This document shows, piece after piece, positions 1 to 8,174 of a DNA stretch of 64,000 nt; positions within the stretch are counted from its first letter, which is position 1; each line of letters opens with the position of its first letter. The notes under the pieces are model-generated. The model saw only the letters and a program-made list of their open reading frames with translations. It did no database searches and was not told the DNA's origin. This DNA is from Streptomyces sp. H27-H5 (GTDB taxonomy: Bacteria > Actinomycetota > Actinomycetes > Streptomycetales > Streptomycetaceae): assembly GCF_026627505.1 (NCBI RefSeq), contig NZ_JAPNLK010000005.1, forward strand, positions 87,455 to 151,454, read 5' to 3'. The translations under genes were made by a program, and so were the position numbers.

Positions 1-303
1 CAGATGATCGGCGGTCTCACCGACGCCCTCTCCACCACCCTGCGCGCCGGCCTGCACCTCGACAACGGGTTGCCGTTGGAGGGCAGTTACAGCCAGTTCC
101 ACTGGGCGACGCAACGCGACACCCCCCAGGACGTACGGGTCTTCGTGCTCCCGGCCACCGGCGCCGAACCGGGTGGCGCCGGCGAACTCGGGGTGCCCGC
201 CGCCGTCGGGGCGATCGCCAACGCCTGGGCCCGGGCCACCGGGAAGAAGCCGCGGAGCTTCCCGCTCGACTTCGACGTGGACTTCACCCCCTACCCCCGC
301 TAG
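1..303 (+). CDS. Molybdopterin-dependent oxidoreductase large subunit, C-terminal end (partial)
   Basis: The frame is open from the first base and ends in TAG, so only the last 100 or so residues of a larger protein are present. The sequence [18 protein letters not shown] matches the C-terminal active-site region of xanthine dehydrogenase/isoquinoline 1-oxidoreductase beta subunits, where the Glu of the GxGE motif acts as catalytic base beside the molybdenum cofactor. The next gene encodes the matching 2Fe-2S subunit, so the two probably form one aldehyde or N-heterocycle hydroxylase. The family order is usually small subunit first; here the large subunit comes first. The substrate cannot be told from this fragment. 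Confidence 0.85.
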   Translation, partial: QMIGGLTDALSTTLRAGLHLDNGLPLEGSYSQFHWATQRDTPQDVRVFVLPATGAEPGGAGELGVPAAVGAIANAWARATGKKPRSFPLDFDVDFTPYPR

Positions 304-367
304 GCCACCCCGATCCCGTTTCCTCCCCCCGCCATCGTTCTCGACACCACCCCAGGAGCGCCGCGCC

Positions 368-823
368 GTGCCCTCGCACACCTTCATCGTCAACGGGCGG
401 AGCGTCACCGTCGACGCGCCCGACGATCTGCCCCTGCTGTGGGTGCTCCGCGACATGCTGGGCGTACGCGGCCCCAAGTACGGCTGCGGCGTGGACGTCT
501 GCAAGGCCTGCACCAGTCACCTCGACGGCACGGACATCCGGCCGTGCGTGGTGCCCGTGTCCGCCTGCGCCGGCAGGACGGTGACCACCATCGAGGGCCT
601 GGCGGACGGGGACGACCTGCACCCGGTGCAGGAGGCCTGGCTCGAACAGGATGTGGCCCAGTGCGGCTTCTGCCAGCCCGGCCAGATCATGGCCGCGGTG
701 GCGCTCCTGCGGCGGACGGCCGACCCCACCGACGAGGACATCGACGCCATCGCCAACATCTGCCGCTGCGGAACCTACTTCCGCATCCGTGAGGCCATTC
801 GCGGCGCGGCCGCGAAGATGTGA
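368..823 (+). CDS. 2Fe-2S subunit of a molybdenum hydroxylase (IorA/CoxS-like)
   Basis: This 151-residue protein has the two-domain layout of small subunits of the xanthine oxidase family. The N-terminal plant-type ferredoxin domain carries the cluster ligands in CGVDVCKAC plus a following Cys in RPCVV. The C-terminal helical domain carries [10 protein letters not shown] and CRCGTY for the second cluster. It passes electrons from the molybdenum subunit encoded just upstream. The GTG start at 368 gives a normal family length and a standard N-terminus ([12 protein letters not shown]); longer readings would run back into the preceding gene. There is no FAD-subunit gene nearby, which fits isoquinoline-oxidoreductase-like two-subunit enzymes. 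Confidence 0.93.
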   Translation: MPSHTFIVNGRSVTVDAPDDLPLLWVLRDMLGVRGPKYGCGVDVCKACTSHLDGTDIRPCVVPVSACAGRTVTTIEGLADGDDLHPVQEAWLEQDVAQCGFCQPGQIMAAVALLRRTADPTDEDIDAIANICRCGTYFRIREAIRGAAAKM

Positions 824-887
824 GCACGGCAGGCGACACAGCCCCCAGAGCGGGCGAACCGGACAGAGGTTGACCGATCATGCCTGA

Positions 888-2825
888 ATGAGGCGTATCA
901 ATGCGAAACGCGTGCTGGTCGGTGAACCGCTCGACACCGCACGCCTGGGCGAGACCCTGCTTCCCAAGCGGCTCGCGCTGCCCATCTTCTGCAGCGACCC
1001 GCTCTCCTCGGTGGCGTACGCCACCGAGGAGATCCTGCTGATCCTCGCCCTCGGCGGCGTGACGCTGCTCCACCTCACCTGGTACGCGGCCGCCGCCATC
1101 GTCTTCCTGATGATCGTGGTCGTCGCCTCCTACCGGCAGACCTGCCACGCCTACCCCGGCGGCGGCGGCGCCTACATCGTCAGCGCCGAGAACCTCGGCC
1201 CGACGGCGGCGCTGACCGCCGCCAGCGCGCTCCTCGTCGACTACGTGCTGACCGTCGCCGTCTCGGTGGTCTCCGGCGTCGCCGCCATCACCTCCGCCAT
1301 CCCCTCGCTCAGCGACCACGAAGTCGTGCTGTCGGTCGGTTTCGTGGTGCTGCTGACCCTGATGAACCTGCGCGGCGTTCGGGAATCGGGCCGGATCTTC
1401 GCCATCCCCACCTACGGCTTCGTCCTCGTCATCTACGTCATGTTCGCGGTCGCCGCCGTACGGATCGCGACCGGCGCCACCATCCGCGCCGAGTCCGCCT
1501 CCCTGCCCATCATCGAGACCGAGACGTTCACGGGCCTGGCCCTGGTGCTGCTCGTGATGCGCGCCTTCGCCTCGGGCTGTACGGCGCTCACCGGTGTCGA
1601 GGCCATCAGCAACGGGGTCCCCGCCTTCCGCAAGCCCAAGAGCCGCAACGCCGCCAACACGCTTGCCGTCATGGGCGTCCTGTCCGTGACCATGTTCCTC
1701 GGGATCACCGTCCTCGCCATGGTGTACCAGGTGCACGTCGCGGCCGACCCGACGGAACTGGGCCTCGCCCCCGGAACGCCCACCTCGACCGCGCTCGCGC
1801 AGATCGGCCGGGCCACCTTCGGCAGCTGGCACTTCCTCTTCTACCTGCTCCAGGCCGTCACCGCCGGCGTGCTGATCCTCGCCGCGAACACCGCCTTCAA
1901 CGGGTTCCCGATGCTCGCCTCGATCCTCGCCAAGGACCGGTACGCGCCGCGCCAGCTCTTCAACCGCGGCGACCGGCTCGTGTACTCCAACGGCGTCGTG
2001 CTCCTCGCGCTGGCCGCCATCGCCCTGATCGTCGCCTTCGACGCCGAACTGACGCGCCTCATCCAGCTCTACATCATCGGGGTGTTCGTCTCCTTCACCC
2101 TGTCCCAGTCGGGCATGGTCCGGCACTGGCGGCGCGCACTCGACTCGCCCGAGACACCCAGGGGGGAGCGGGTGCACATCCACCGCCGGCTCGCCATCAA
2201 CGCGGTCGGCGCCGCCATGACCGCCCTGGTGCTGGTCATCGTCCTCCTCACCAAGTTCACGCACGGCGCCTGGTTGGTCGTCATCGCGATGCCGCTGCTG
2301 TTCGTCGGCATGAAAGGGGTCCGGCGCCACTACGACACCGTCGCCGACCAGGTGGCCGTCGCCCCCGACGTCAAGCCCCGCAAGCCCTCACGCCACCACG
2401 TCGTGGTGCTGGTCTCCTCCGTGCACGCCCCGACGCTGAAGGCGCTCGGCTACGCGCAGGCCCTGCGGCCCGACAGCCTCACGGCCGTCTCCGTCGCGGC
2501 CGACGCGCAGGACGCGCACGCCCTGCGCGAGGCCTGGGCCGGGCACGACCCGGGGATCGCGCTCAAGGTGCTGCACTCGCCGTACCGCGACGTGGTGGGT
2601 CCCGTCCTGGAGTACGTGCAGGAGCTGGCGGCCGCGGAGGGGACGGACATGCTCTCCGTGGTCATCCCCGAGTACGTGGTCGGGCACTGGTGGGAGCAAC
2701 CCCTGCACAACCAGAACGCGCTCCGGCTGAAGGCCCGGTTGCTGTTCACACCGGGGGTCGCGGTGATCGACGTCCCGTACCTCCTGGAGTCGGCGAAGCA
2801 GACCGCGCCCGCCGAACCGGCCTAG
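888..2825 (+). CDS. APC superfamily amino acid/cation permease
   Basis: This 645-residue protein has about 12 hydrophobic segments followed by a soluble C-terminal region of roughly 170 residues. The N-terminal signature CSDPLSSVAYATEE and the glycine-rich AYPGGGGAY stretch are typical of the actinobacterial APC permeases annotated as amino acid permeases. The soluble tail (from about residue 490) resembles the cytoplasmic extension common in this group. The start at 888 follows the upstream 2Fe-2S gene by 64 bases, so co-transcription is possible. It converges on the PucR-type regulator, and the two stop codons share the sequence CTAG. Substrate unknown. Confidence 0.85.
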   Translation: MRRINAKRVLVGEPLDTARLGETLLPKRLALPIFCSDPLSSVAYATEEILLILALGGVTLLHLTWYAAAAIVFLMIVVVASYRQTCHAYPGGGGAYIVSAENLGPTAALTAASALLVDYVLTVAVSVVSGVAAITSAIPSLSDHEVVLSVGFVVLLTLMNLRGVRESGRIFAIPTYGFVLVIYVMFAVAAVRIATGATIRAESASLPIIETETFTGLALVLLVMRAFASGCTALTGVEAISNGVPAFRKPKSRNAANTLAVMGVLSVTMFLGITVLAMVYQVHVAADPTELGLAPGTPTSTALAQIGRATFGSWHFLFYLLQAVTAGVLILAANTAFNGFPMLASILAKDRYAPRQLFNRGDRLVYSNGVVLLALAAIALIVAFDAELTRLIQLYIIGVFVSFTLSQSGMVRHWRRALDSPETPRGERVHIHRRLAINAVGAAMTALVLVIVLLTKFTHGAWLVVIAMPLLFVGMKGVRRHYDTVADQVAVAPDVKPRKPSRHHVVVLVSSVHAPTLKALGYAQALRPDSLTAVSVAADAQDAHALREAWAGHDPGIALKVLHSPYRDVVGPVLEYVQELAAAEGTDMLSVVIPEYVVGHWWEQPLHNQNALRLKARLLFTPGVAVIDVPYLLESAKQTAPAEPA

Positions 2826-4036
2826 GCGGGGGTGTCGTCACGGTGGCGTCGGCTCAGGCCCGGCGGCCCCGCTGAGCGCGGCGGCTCCGGTTCCGCCTGG
2901 GCGTGCCGGACCACCGCCGCGTGCGCCAAGGCCAGTTCCACCACCTGGGCCGGATCGGAGAGCGAGCGGCCGGTCAGCTGCTCCAGGCGACGCAGCCGGT
3001 TGGAGACCGTGTTGCGGTGGCAGTACAGCCGCTGGGCGGCGTACGTGGTCGAGCCCTGGCAGGTCAGCCACGTGCCCAGCGTGGTCAGCAACACCCGACG
3101 GTCCTCCGGGGGCAGGGCCAGTACCGGTCCCAGCACCACCTGCCGCAGCCGGCCCGCGAGTTCGGGCTGGCCCGCCACCAGCGCCGCCGGGAGCCGCTCG
3201 TCCAGCAGCACGGTGAGCGGACCGGCCGAGGCGGGGGAGGCCCGCAGCGCGAGGACCGCCAGGCGGCGGGCCCGGGCCAGGTCGGCGGCCCCCTCCACGA
3301 CGGGGCTGACCCCGGCCCGCACGCCCGACGGGGCGAGCAGCTCCCGTACGGACTCCAGCGGATGGTGGCCCAGTTCCACGAGGCCGGTCTCCCCGTCGGC
3401 GCGGTTGCGCCACAGCACGCGCGGCGCGCCGGGCTCCGGGCCGCCCGCCGGGAGACCGGGCGGCCCCAGTACGACCACCGCGAACCGGCCCCGCGCGGGC
3501 AGCCCCAACCGGGCCGCCGCCTCCGCGGCCGCCCCGGTGCCGTCGAGCAGGGCGTCCAGCAGGGACGCCCTCAGCTCTCGGTCGCGCTCGGCGCGGGGGG
3601 ACTCGGCCAGGCGGTACGCGTCCGAGGCGGCGTCCGCCATCTGCTCCAGTACGTCCCACAGCGCGGCCGCGCCCGGCAGCAGTCGGGGGAGCGCGGCCCG
3701 GTCGTGCGCGGCCACCGCCTCGGTCAGGCTCTGCCACAGCAGGCGGCCGCCGTGCCGGTGGGCGCGGAGCAAGGAGGCGAGCGGGAGTCCCTGTTCGGCC
3801 CACAGGGTGCCGGTGGCCCGGGCGTCGGAGAGGTCCACCGGGAGGCCTCGGGACGCGCGGACCAGGCCGTCGACGGCCTGACGGAGGTGATGGTGGATCC
3901 GGTCGCGTAACGCGGTCCGCCCCGGCAGGACGGCGTACGCGGGGTCCTCGCTCGGCGTGCGGTCGGCGAGCCGGTCCGCCGCCACGGCGATCCGGCGGTC
4001 CAGGTCCTCGCGTATCTCCTCGATGATCCGCTCCAT
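2822..4036 (-). CDS. PucR/CdaR-family transcriptional regulator
   Basis: This 404-residue regulator has an N-terminal helical sensory region, a middle GGDEF-like CdaR region and a C-terminal PucR helix-turn-helix: TYAAQRLYCHRNTVSNRLRR (about residues 325-350) is the classic DNA-binding signature. PucR family members usually control neighbouring catabolic or transport genes. Its convergent partner is the APC permease, and it diverges from the Roadblock cluster across a 329-base gap. Codon 43 is TTA (positions 3908-3910), a rare leucine codon that in Streptomyces needs the developmental tRNA encoded by bldA, so its translation may be delayed to late growth. No strong ribosome site stands out before the ATG at 4036. 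Confidence 0.88.
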   Translation of the reverse strand: MERIIEEIREDLDRRIAVAADRLADRTPSEDPAYAVLPGRTALRDRIHHHLRQAVDGLVRASRGLPVDLSDARATGTLWAEQGLPLASLLRAHRHGGRLLWQSLTEAVAAHDRAALPRLLPGAAALWDVLEQMADAASDAYRLAESPRAERDRELRASLLDALLDGTGAAAEAAARLGLPARGRFAVVVLGPPGLPAGGPEPGAPRVLWRNRADGETGLVELGHHPLESVRELLAPSGVRAGVSPVVEGAADLARARRLAVLALRASPASAGPLTVLLDERLPAALVAGQPELAGRLRQVVLGPVLALPPEDRRVLLTTLGTWLTCQGSTTYAAQRLYCHRNTVSNRLRRLEQLTGRSLSDPAQVVELALAHAAVVRHAQAEPEPPRSAGPPGLSRRHRDDTPA

Positions 4037-4365
4037 GACCGGCAGGGTGACACGAGGGAGGGGCCGCTGGGGAGGGCCCGGAGCGCACCGTGTCCGTCAG
4101 GAGGGTCTGCTTCCGGTCCGGTCGGCCGACGGACTGACCGCGGTGTGTGGGCGGTGCGAGGATGGCGTCGTGCGACGCATTGACGTTCTCCTGTTCGCTT
4201 CTTGATCAGAATGCGACGCGTTCCGGCCATGCCGTCACGTGCTATCGCGCATGTTCCAGCGGAAAATGCCAGAACCCCCTTTCGCAGTGTGGAACTTGAG
4301 TAAGTTCCCTCCTGTCGCGCCGTACGACCGTGCACCCAGCACGTCTGGCCGGGAGGGGAGCCCGC
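4037..4365. other. Divergent intergenic region (PucR gene / Roadblock cluster)
   Basis: This 329-base gap has no convincing gene. It holds a possible rightward -35 (TTGACG near 4180), a relatively AT-rich stretch around 4190-4310 and the perfect inverted repeat described separately at 4291-4308. A purine-rich ribosome site, GGGAGGGGAG at 4351-4360, sits just before the GTG start of the first Roadblock gene. Confidence 0.5.
4291..4308. promoter_or_regulatory. Perfect 7-bp inverted repeat, candidate operator
   Basis: GGAACTT, a 4-base spacer GAGT, then AAGTTCC form an 18-base perfect dyad about 58 bases before the first Roadblock gene. It sits in the promoter-proximal part of the divergent gap and could bind a dimeric repressor or activator. 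The protein that binds it is unknown. Confidence 0.5.
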
Positions 4366-4770
4366 GTGCCCGGGATCGACGAATGTCTGCTCGAAGCCAT
4401 GGCCCTGCCCGGTGCACGGGGGGCCTCCCTCGTGGACTGGAGCAGTGGACTGGCCCTCGGCACCGCAGGGGATTCGCCGGTCGGAGACCACGAGACCACC
4501 GCCGCCGAGACCGCCGAACTGGCCCGCGCGGCGGCGGAGTACGAATCCTTCGCCCCCGAGGCCGGGGGAGCCGGCCCGGGAGACCCGGCCGGCCCGCCGG
4601 TCGAGGACCTGATCGTCACCACCCGCAGCGGCTACCACGTGCTGCGCTTCGTCGAGACGAGCTTCGACAGCAGCGTGTTCCTGCACCTCTGGCTCGACCG
4701 CGCCGACGGCAACCTCGCCCTCGCCCGACACAGACTCCGCGCACTGGCCGAAGGGCTGGTGCTCAGATGA
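4366..4770 (+). CDS. Roadblock/LC7-like protein (first of cluster)
   Basis: This 134-residue protein has the opening ASLVDWSSGLALGT and the later YHVLRFV...LWLDRADGNLALARHRLR, a short profilin-like Roadblock/LC7 fold. It is clearly paralogous to the fourth gene of the cluster (DYGSGMALGT...YLALDRGRANLAMARHQLK). Roadblock proteins usually dimerise and act on small GTPases, as MglB does on MglA. The middle holds an extra Pro/Gly/Glu-rich stretch (about residues 60-80). The GTG start at 4366 is chosen because a strong purine-rich ribosome site lies 5 bases upstream. The stop overlaps the next start as ATGA, which implies translational coupling. Confidence 0.75.
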   Translation: MPGIDECLLEAMALPGARGASLVDWSSGLALGTAGDSPVGDHETTAAETAELARAAAEYESFAPEAGGAGPGDPAGPPVEDLIVTTRSGYHVLRFVETSFDSSVFLHLWLDRADGNLALARHRLRALAEGLVLR

Positions 4771-5558
4771 CCGCCCCGACCCTCCCCGCCAACCCCGTCG
4801 AAGTGTCCCCCCTGTTGACCCGCCTCGCCGCCGAACGCGCCACCGGCGCCCTGCTCCGCGACCGCGGCACCCTGTTCCTGGAGGACGGCCGCGTCGTGCA
4901 CGCCGAAAGCCCCTCCACCCCCGGTCTCGAGGTACTGCTCACCACCGGTGGCGGCCTCGCCCCCGAGCGTTGGAACGACGCCGTGAACCAGGCCGGAGCC
5001 CGCCGCCAGGTCGCCCGCTATCTCGTGGACAGCGGCGGTCTGGCGGGCGGCGAGCTGGAGATATGCCACCTCGCCGCGATCTTCGACGCCGCGTTCTTCG
5101 CACTGTCGCCGGGCAGCGGCCCGTCCCGGTTCCGCCGCGGCGCCACCCACTGGATCGGTTCCGTGCGCTCGGTACCCGCGGCCGCCGTCGAGCGCGAGAC
5201 CCGCCGCCGCCGAGAACTGTTGGACGCGGTCTGGCCCTATCCGCTGCTGGACACCGCCCCCGTGATACCCCGTCAGGCCGCACCCGGCCAGACCATCACC
5301 GCCCGGCAACGCCTCCTGCTCCACCAGGCGGACGGCAGACGGACCCCCGCCGACCTTGCGTGGGTGCTCGGCCGACCGGCCTTCCACACCCTGCTCGACG
5401 TACGCAGACTCGCGGCGGCCGGTCTCGTCGAGACCCCGCACGCACCGGCCCCGATACCCATGGCCGAGACACCCCTGCCCGACTGGATGACCCAGGCCCA
5501 ATCCCCGGACGTGGCCCTGCTCCGCCGGTTACGCGACGCACTGGAGGCAAGCCTGTGA
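4767..5558 (+). CDS. DUF4388 (PATAN-like) domain protein
   Basis: This 263-residue protein begins with a segment (about residues 12-60: LLTRLAAERATGALLRDRG, then LFLEDGRVVHAESP) that fits the DUF4388/PATAN pattern, in which a small beta domain presents a surface often tied to two-component or GTPase signalling. The rest is helical and ends in a possible winged-helix-like segment (about 180-230: LHQADGRRTPADLAWVLGRP). It overlaps the upstream Roadblock gene by four bases, so the two are probably made in fixed ratio. It may be the scaffold or effector of the Roadblock proteins. That role is inferred from position only. Confidence 0.6.
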   Translation: MTAPTLPANPVEVSPLLTRLAAERATGALLRDRGTLFLEDGRVVHAESPSTPGLEVLLTTGGGLAPERWNDAVNQAGARRQVARYLVDSGGLAGGELEICHLAAIFDAAFFALSPGSGPSRFRRGATHWIGSVRSVPAAAVERETRRRRELLDAVWPYPLLDTAPVIPRQAAPGQTITARQRLLLHQADGRRTPADLAWVLGRPAFHTLLDVRRLAAAGLVETPHAPAPIPMAETPLPDWMTQAQSPDVALLRRLRDALEASL

Positions 5559-5629
5559 GGCTCCCGCTGCGACCGGTTCTGCGCACCGACCGCTCCGAGC
5601 GGAGACAGCCCGAAAGGAGGAAGGCCGAC

Positions 5630-6076
5630 ATGAGCACGGCGATGGTGAACGCCGAGGCCGAGGCCGAGATACTCGCCGAACTCCGGCGGCTGAGAGCCCG
5701 CCTTCCGCAACTCACCGGTGCCCTCGCGGCCAGCGTGGACGGCCTGGTGCTCGCCCACGACAGCGCCGCCACCGAGGCCGAGTCCGTCGCGGCCCTGACC
5801 GCGGCCGCCCTCGGCGTCGCCCGACGACTGAGCGACAGCACCGGCCAGGGCGGATTCCGCGAACTGCTCGTGCGCGGCGAATCCGGCTACATCGCCACCT
5901 ACGCGGCGGGCGAGGCGGCCGTCCTCACGCTGATCGCCGAACCACGCGTCAATGTCGGCCGGCTCCACCTGGAGGCCCGCCGCTCCAGCCTGCGCATCAC
6001 CGAGCTCATCGAGCACAGCCTCGGTCGACGAGGCCCGGTGGCGCCGCCGATGCCCACCCAGGCTCCGTCGACCTGA
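5630..6076 (+). CDS. Roadblock/LC7 domain protein (canonical)
   Basis: This 148-residue protein carries the textbook Roadblock/LC7 core LTGALAASVDGLVLAHDS followed by the conserved beta-strand and helix pattern (ALTAAALGVARRL, GYIATYAAGEAAVLTLIAE). The ATG at 5630 has an excellent ribosome site (AAAGGAGG at 5613-5620). A GTG at 5555 overlaps the upstream stop and could extend the protein by 25 residues, but that extension is Arg-rich and looks untranslated. Family members regulate Ras-like GTPases; in Streptomyces conservons a Roadblock protein pairs with a CvnD GTPase. No GTPase gene lies beside this cluster. Confidence 0.85.
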   Translation: MSTAMVNAEAEAEILAELRRLRARLPQLTGALAASVDGLVLAHDSAATEAESVAALTAAALGVARRLSDSTGQGGFRELLVRGESGYIATYAAGEAAVLTLIAEPRVNVGRLHLEARRSSLRITELIEHSLGRRGPVAPPMPTQAPST

Positions 6077-6149
6077 GCCGCACCACCCCACCGACCACTG
6101 ACAAGACCAGCAGAACCCCGGACAGTCACCGAAGAAAGAGGAACCTCTC

Positions 6150-6524
6150 ATGGCCACTGTGGAAACCGCCCTCAAAGAAGCCACCACCGTCATCGACGGC
6201 GCGCTCGGAGCGGCCCTGGTCGACTACGGCAGCGGCATGGCGCTCGGCACCATCGGCGGCGGCAAGGACCTCGACCTCGCCGTCGCCGCGGCGGGCAACA
6301 CCGACGTGGTGCGCGCCAAGGTGCGCACGATGGAGATGCTCGGACTCCAGGACGAGATCGAGGACATCCTCATCACCCTCGGCGGGCAGTACCACCTGAT
6401 CCGACTCATGAAGGCGAGGGGTTCCAGCGGATTCTTCCTCTATCTCGCGCTCGATCGCGGTCGGGCGAACCTCGCCATGGCCCGGCACCAACTGAAGAAG
6501 ATCGAAGCCGAACTGGAGATCTGA
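6150..6524 (+). CDS. Roadblock/LC7-like protein (last of cluster)
   Basis: This 124-residue protein has a compact Roadblock-like fold with ALVDYGSGMALGTIGGGKDL and FFLYLALDRGRANLAMARHQ. It resembles the first cluster gene along its length but lacks that protein's Pro/Gly/Glu insertion, so the two look like duplicates flanking the DUF4388 and canonical Roadblock genes. A ribosome site (AAAGAGGAA) lies before the ATG. Spacing from the third gene is 73 bases. Its partner is most likely another member of the same cluster, as Roadblock proteins form homo- or heterodimers. Confidence 0.8.
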   Translation: MATVETALKEATTVIDGALGAALVDYGSGMALGTIGGGKDLDLAVAAAGNTDVVRAKVRTMEMLGLQDEIEDILITLGGQYHLIRLMKARGSSGFFLYLALDRGRANLAMARHQLKKIEAELEI

Positions 6525-6718
6525 GGGCCCTCGGCAGGCCGCGACGGCGCGGTGGCGGACGGCGCGGCACGGTGCCGTCCGCCCCGGCGGCACCTGGCCC
6601 ACAGGAGTGAGATCCGGAGCGATGTGAACCCGTCCTGCGCCCACCGATGAGTTTCGGGCGCGGTGGCGGTCTGTATGTGCGGGACGGTGTCCCTCACCGC
6701 ACGACTCTGGAGGCAGTC

Positions 6719-7201
6719 ATGACCAGCAACCCGTTCACCACGTGCCTGTGGTTCGACGGCCGGGCCGAAGAGGCCGCCGAGTTCTACCTGTCCGTGTTCA
6801 AGGACGGCCGGATCGGCCGGATCGGCCGCTACACCGAGGCCGGACCCGGGCCCGTCGGCGAGGTGATGGTGGTCGAGTTCGAGATCAACGGCCAACGGTT
6901 CATCGGCCTCAACGGCGGACCGCAGTTCCCCTTCACCGAGGCCGTCTCCTTCCAGATCCCCTGCGCCGACGACGCGGAGGCCGACTACTACTACGAGGCC
7001 CTGACGCGCGACGGCGGCCAGGAGTCGGCCTGCGGGTGGGTCAAGGACAAGTTCGGCCTGTCCTGGCAGGTCACCCCCACCGAGGCCATCGACCTGATCA
7101 GCGACCCGGACCCGGGCCGCGCCGCCCGGGCCAGTGCCGCCATGCTCCGGATGAAGAAGCTCGACGTCGCGGAGATGCGGCGGGCGGCCGACGCCGGGTA
7201 G
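6719..7201 (+). CDS. VOC-family (PhnB/3-dmu-9_3-mt-like) protein
   Basis: This 160-residue protein opens with TTCLWFDGRAEEAAEFYLSV and contains EINGQRFIGLNGGPQFPFTE and a CGWVKDKFGLSWQVTP end, all signatures of the PhnB-like branch of the vicinal oxygen chelate superfamily. These small dimeric proteins form paired beta-alpha-beta-beta-beta modules. Many in Streptomyces have no known substrate, and some relate to resistance or isomerisation. The ATG at 6719 follows CTGGAGGCAGTC, a good ribosome site, which decides against the longer upstream reading. Confidence 0.88.
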   Translation: MTSNPFTTCLWFDGRAEEAAEFYLSVFKDGRIGRIGRYTEAGPGPVGEVMVVEFEINGQRFIGLNGGPQFPFTEAVSFQIPCADDAEADYYYEALTRDGGQESACGWVKDKFGLSWQVTPTEAIDLISDPDPGRAARASAAMLRMKKLDVAEMRRAADAG

Positions 7202-7211
7202 CGGGAGTGGG

Positions 7212-7415
7212 CTAGCGGGTGGCGATCCGCGCCAGGAGCGCCGGGAGGGCGGTCCCGATCGGTTCGCGGATCACCTCGTCGGCGAGGGAGTCGTACGGCG
7301 TCTCCTGCGCGTTCACGATGATCAGGCGGGCCCCCGCCTCCGCCGCCATCCCGGCCAGCGAGGCGGCGGGCTGCACCTGGAGCGTCGAGCCGACCGCGAT
7401 GAACACGTCGCATCC
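7212..7415 (-). pseudogene. Sirtuin (SIR2 NAD-dependent deacetylase) C-terminal remnant
   Basis: Only the last 67 residues of a sirtuin are present: CDVFIAVGSTLQVQPAASL, then ARLIIVNAQETPYD and a short tail, ending in TAG. This is the NAD-binding end of the family (the GTSLxVxP region, here GSTLQVQP). The catalytic His, the zinc-binding cysteines and the N-terminal GAGxS motif are all missing: the frame upstream of 7415 encodes nothing sirtuin-like. The break lies at about 7416, so this is the stub left by a deletion rather than a working gene. Confidence 0.85.
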
Positions 7416-7700
7416 CTTAGACCCTGCGGTCCCCGGTAGTCCGGAATCCCGGAATCGGTGGACATTCCTGCCCCGCTGAACACGGCGACGAGCGATTTCC
7501 CCAGGCCGCGACCCTACGTACGTCCCACCCCCCGCCGCGACCGGATTCCGCGCGGCCGCCCTCCCCCCCCCATACCCGGCCGGGGCGGCGGCCCGGCCTG
7601 CGGCCGAAAGGGGCGGTTCTCGGCCGAATCCGGCCCCCACTGGGGTGAGGTCCGGCCGCGTCCCTCCGCGTGGGCACGGACGGGCGGCTACAAACCGGAC
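7416..7700. other. Deletion-scar intergenic region
   Basis: These 285 bases join the sirtuin stub to the secreted-protein gene. They contain repeated GGCCGA/CCGGAATC words and GC-rich runs but no convincing reading frame. The left edge is the breakpoint of the sirtuin deletion. The right part should hold the promoter of the gene at 7701. Confidence 0.4.
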
Positions 7701-8144
7701 ATGACGCTCACCCCCCGCCTCACCGGCGCCCTCCTGCTCTCCCTGCTCGCACTGCCGGCTCCGGCCCTCGCCGCCCCCGCGCCGGCCCCGGCCCCCGGCC
7801 CGGCCGTCGCCGCCGGGCCGCACCGGCACTCGGCCGCCGAGATCAGCGGCTTCCTCACCGTCTTCTACGGCAAGCACGGTCCCTCCCGGTACGGCCGGGA
7901 CCATCGCGTCTCGCAGGTGCTGAAGGACAAGCAGCGGGACAGCCCCCAGAGCGATGTGCTGCTCTGCGCCCAGGGGGAGCCCCGCAGCATCGCCGTCGGC
8001 CCGGTCACGGTCGCCGCCTCCGCGGGGGTCGGCTGGGCGACCGTCACCACCGGCTGGGACACCGAGCACACCGACACCTTCACCGCGTACGTACGGCTCG
8101 ACTCCCAGCCGATCCGGCTCGATGACGTGATCTGCGCGGGCTGA
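7701..8144 (+). CDS. Small secreted protein of unknown function
   Basis: This 147-residue protein has a Sec-type signal peptide (LTGALLLSLLALPAPALA, cleavage near residue 25 at ALA-AP) and an Ala/Pro linker. The mature domain of about 105 residues starts at HRHSAAEISGFLTVFYGKHG and has two cysteines (LLCAQ and VICAG) that could form a disulfide near the ends of the domain. No family was recognised with confidence. The ATG at 7701 is the only start that places the signal peptide correctly. It is followed 30 bases later by a GNAT gene in the same direction. Confidence 0.7.
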   Translation: MTLTPRLTGALLLSLLALPAPALAAPAPAPAPGPAVAAGPHRHSAAEISGFLTVFYGKHGPSRYGRDHRVSQVLKDKQRDSPQSDVLLCAQGEPRSIAVGPVTVAASAGVGWATVTTGWDTEHTDTFTAYVRLDSQPIRLDDVICAG

Positions 8145-8174
8145 CCCCCGCGCCTGTCTGGTACAACACCGGGC

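Noticed and set aside
687..2330. 547-residue minus-strand open frame opposite the APC permease
   Set aside because: Asp/Gly/Glu-rich repeats and low complexity typical of antisense frames in GC-rich genes; the plus strand has a clear permease.
5555..5629. GTG start extending the canonical Roadblock protein by 25 residues
   Set aside because: The extension is Arg-rich, while AAAGGAGG lies directly before the ATG at 5630.
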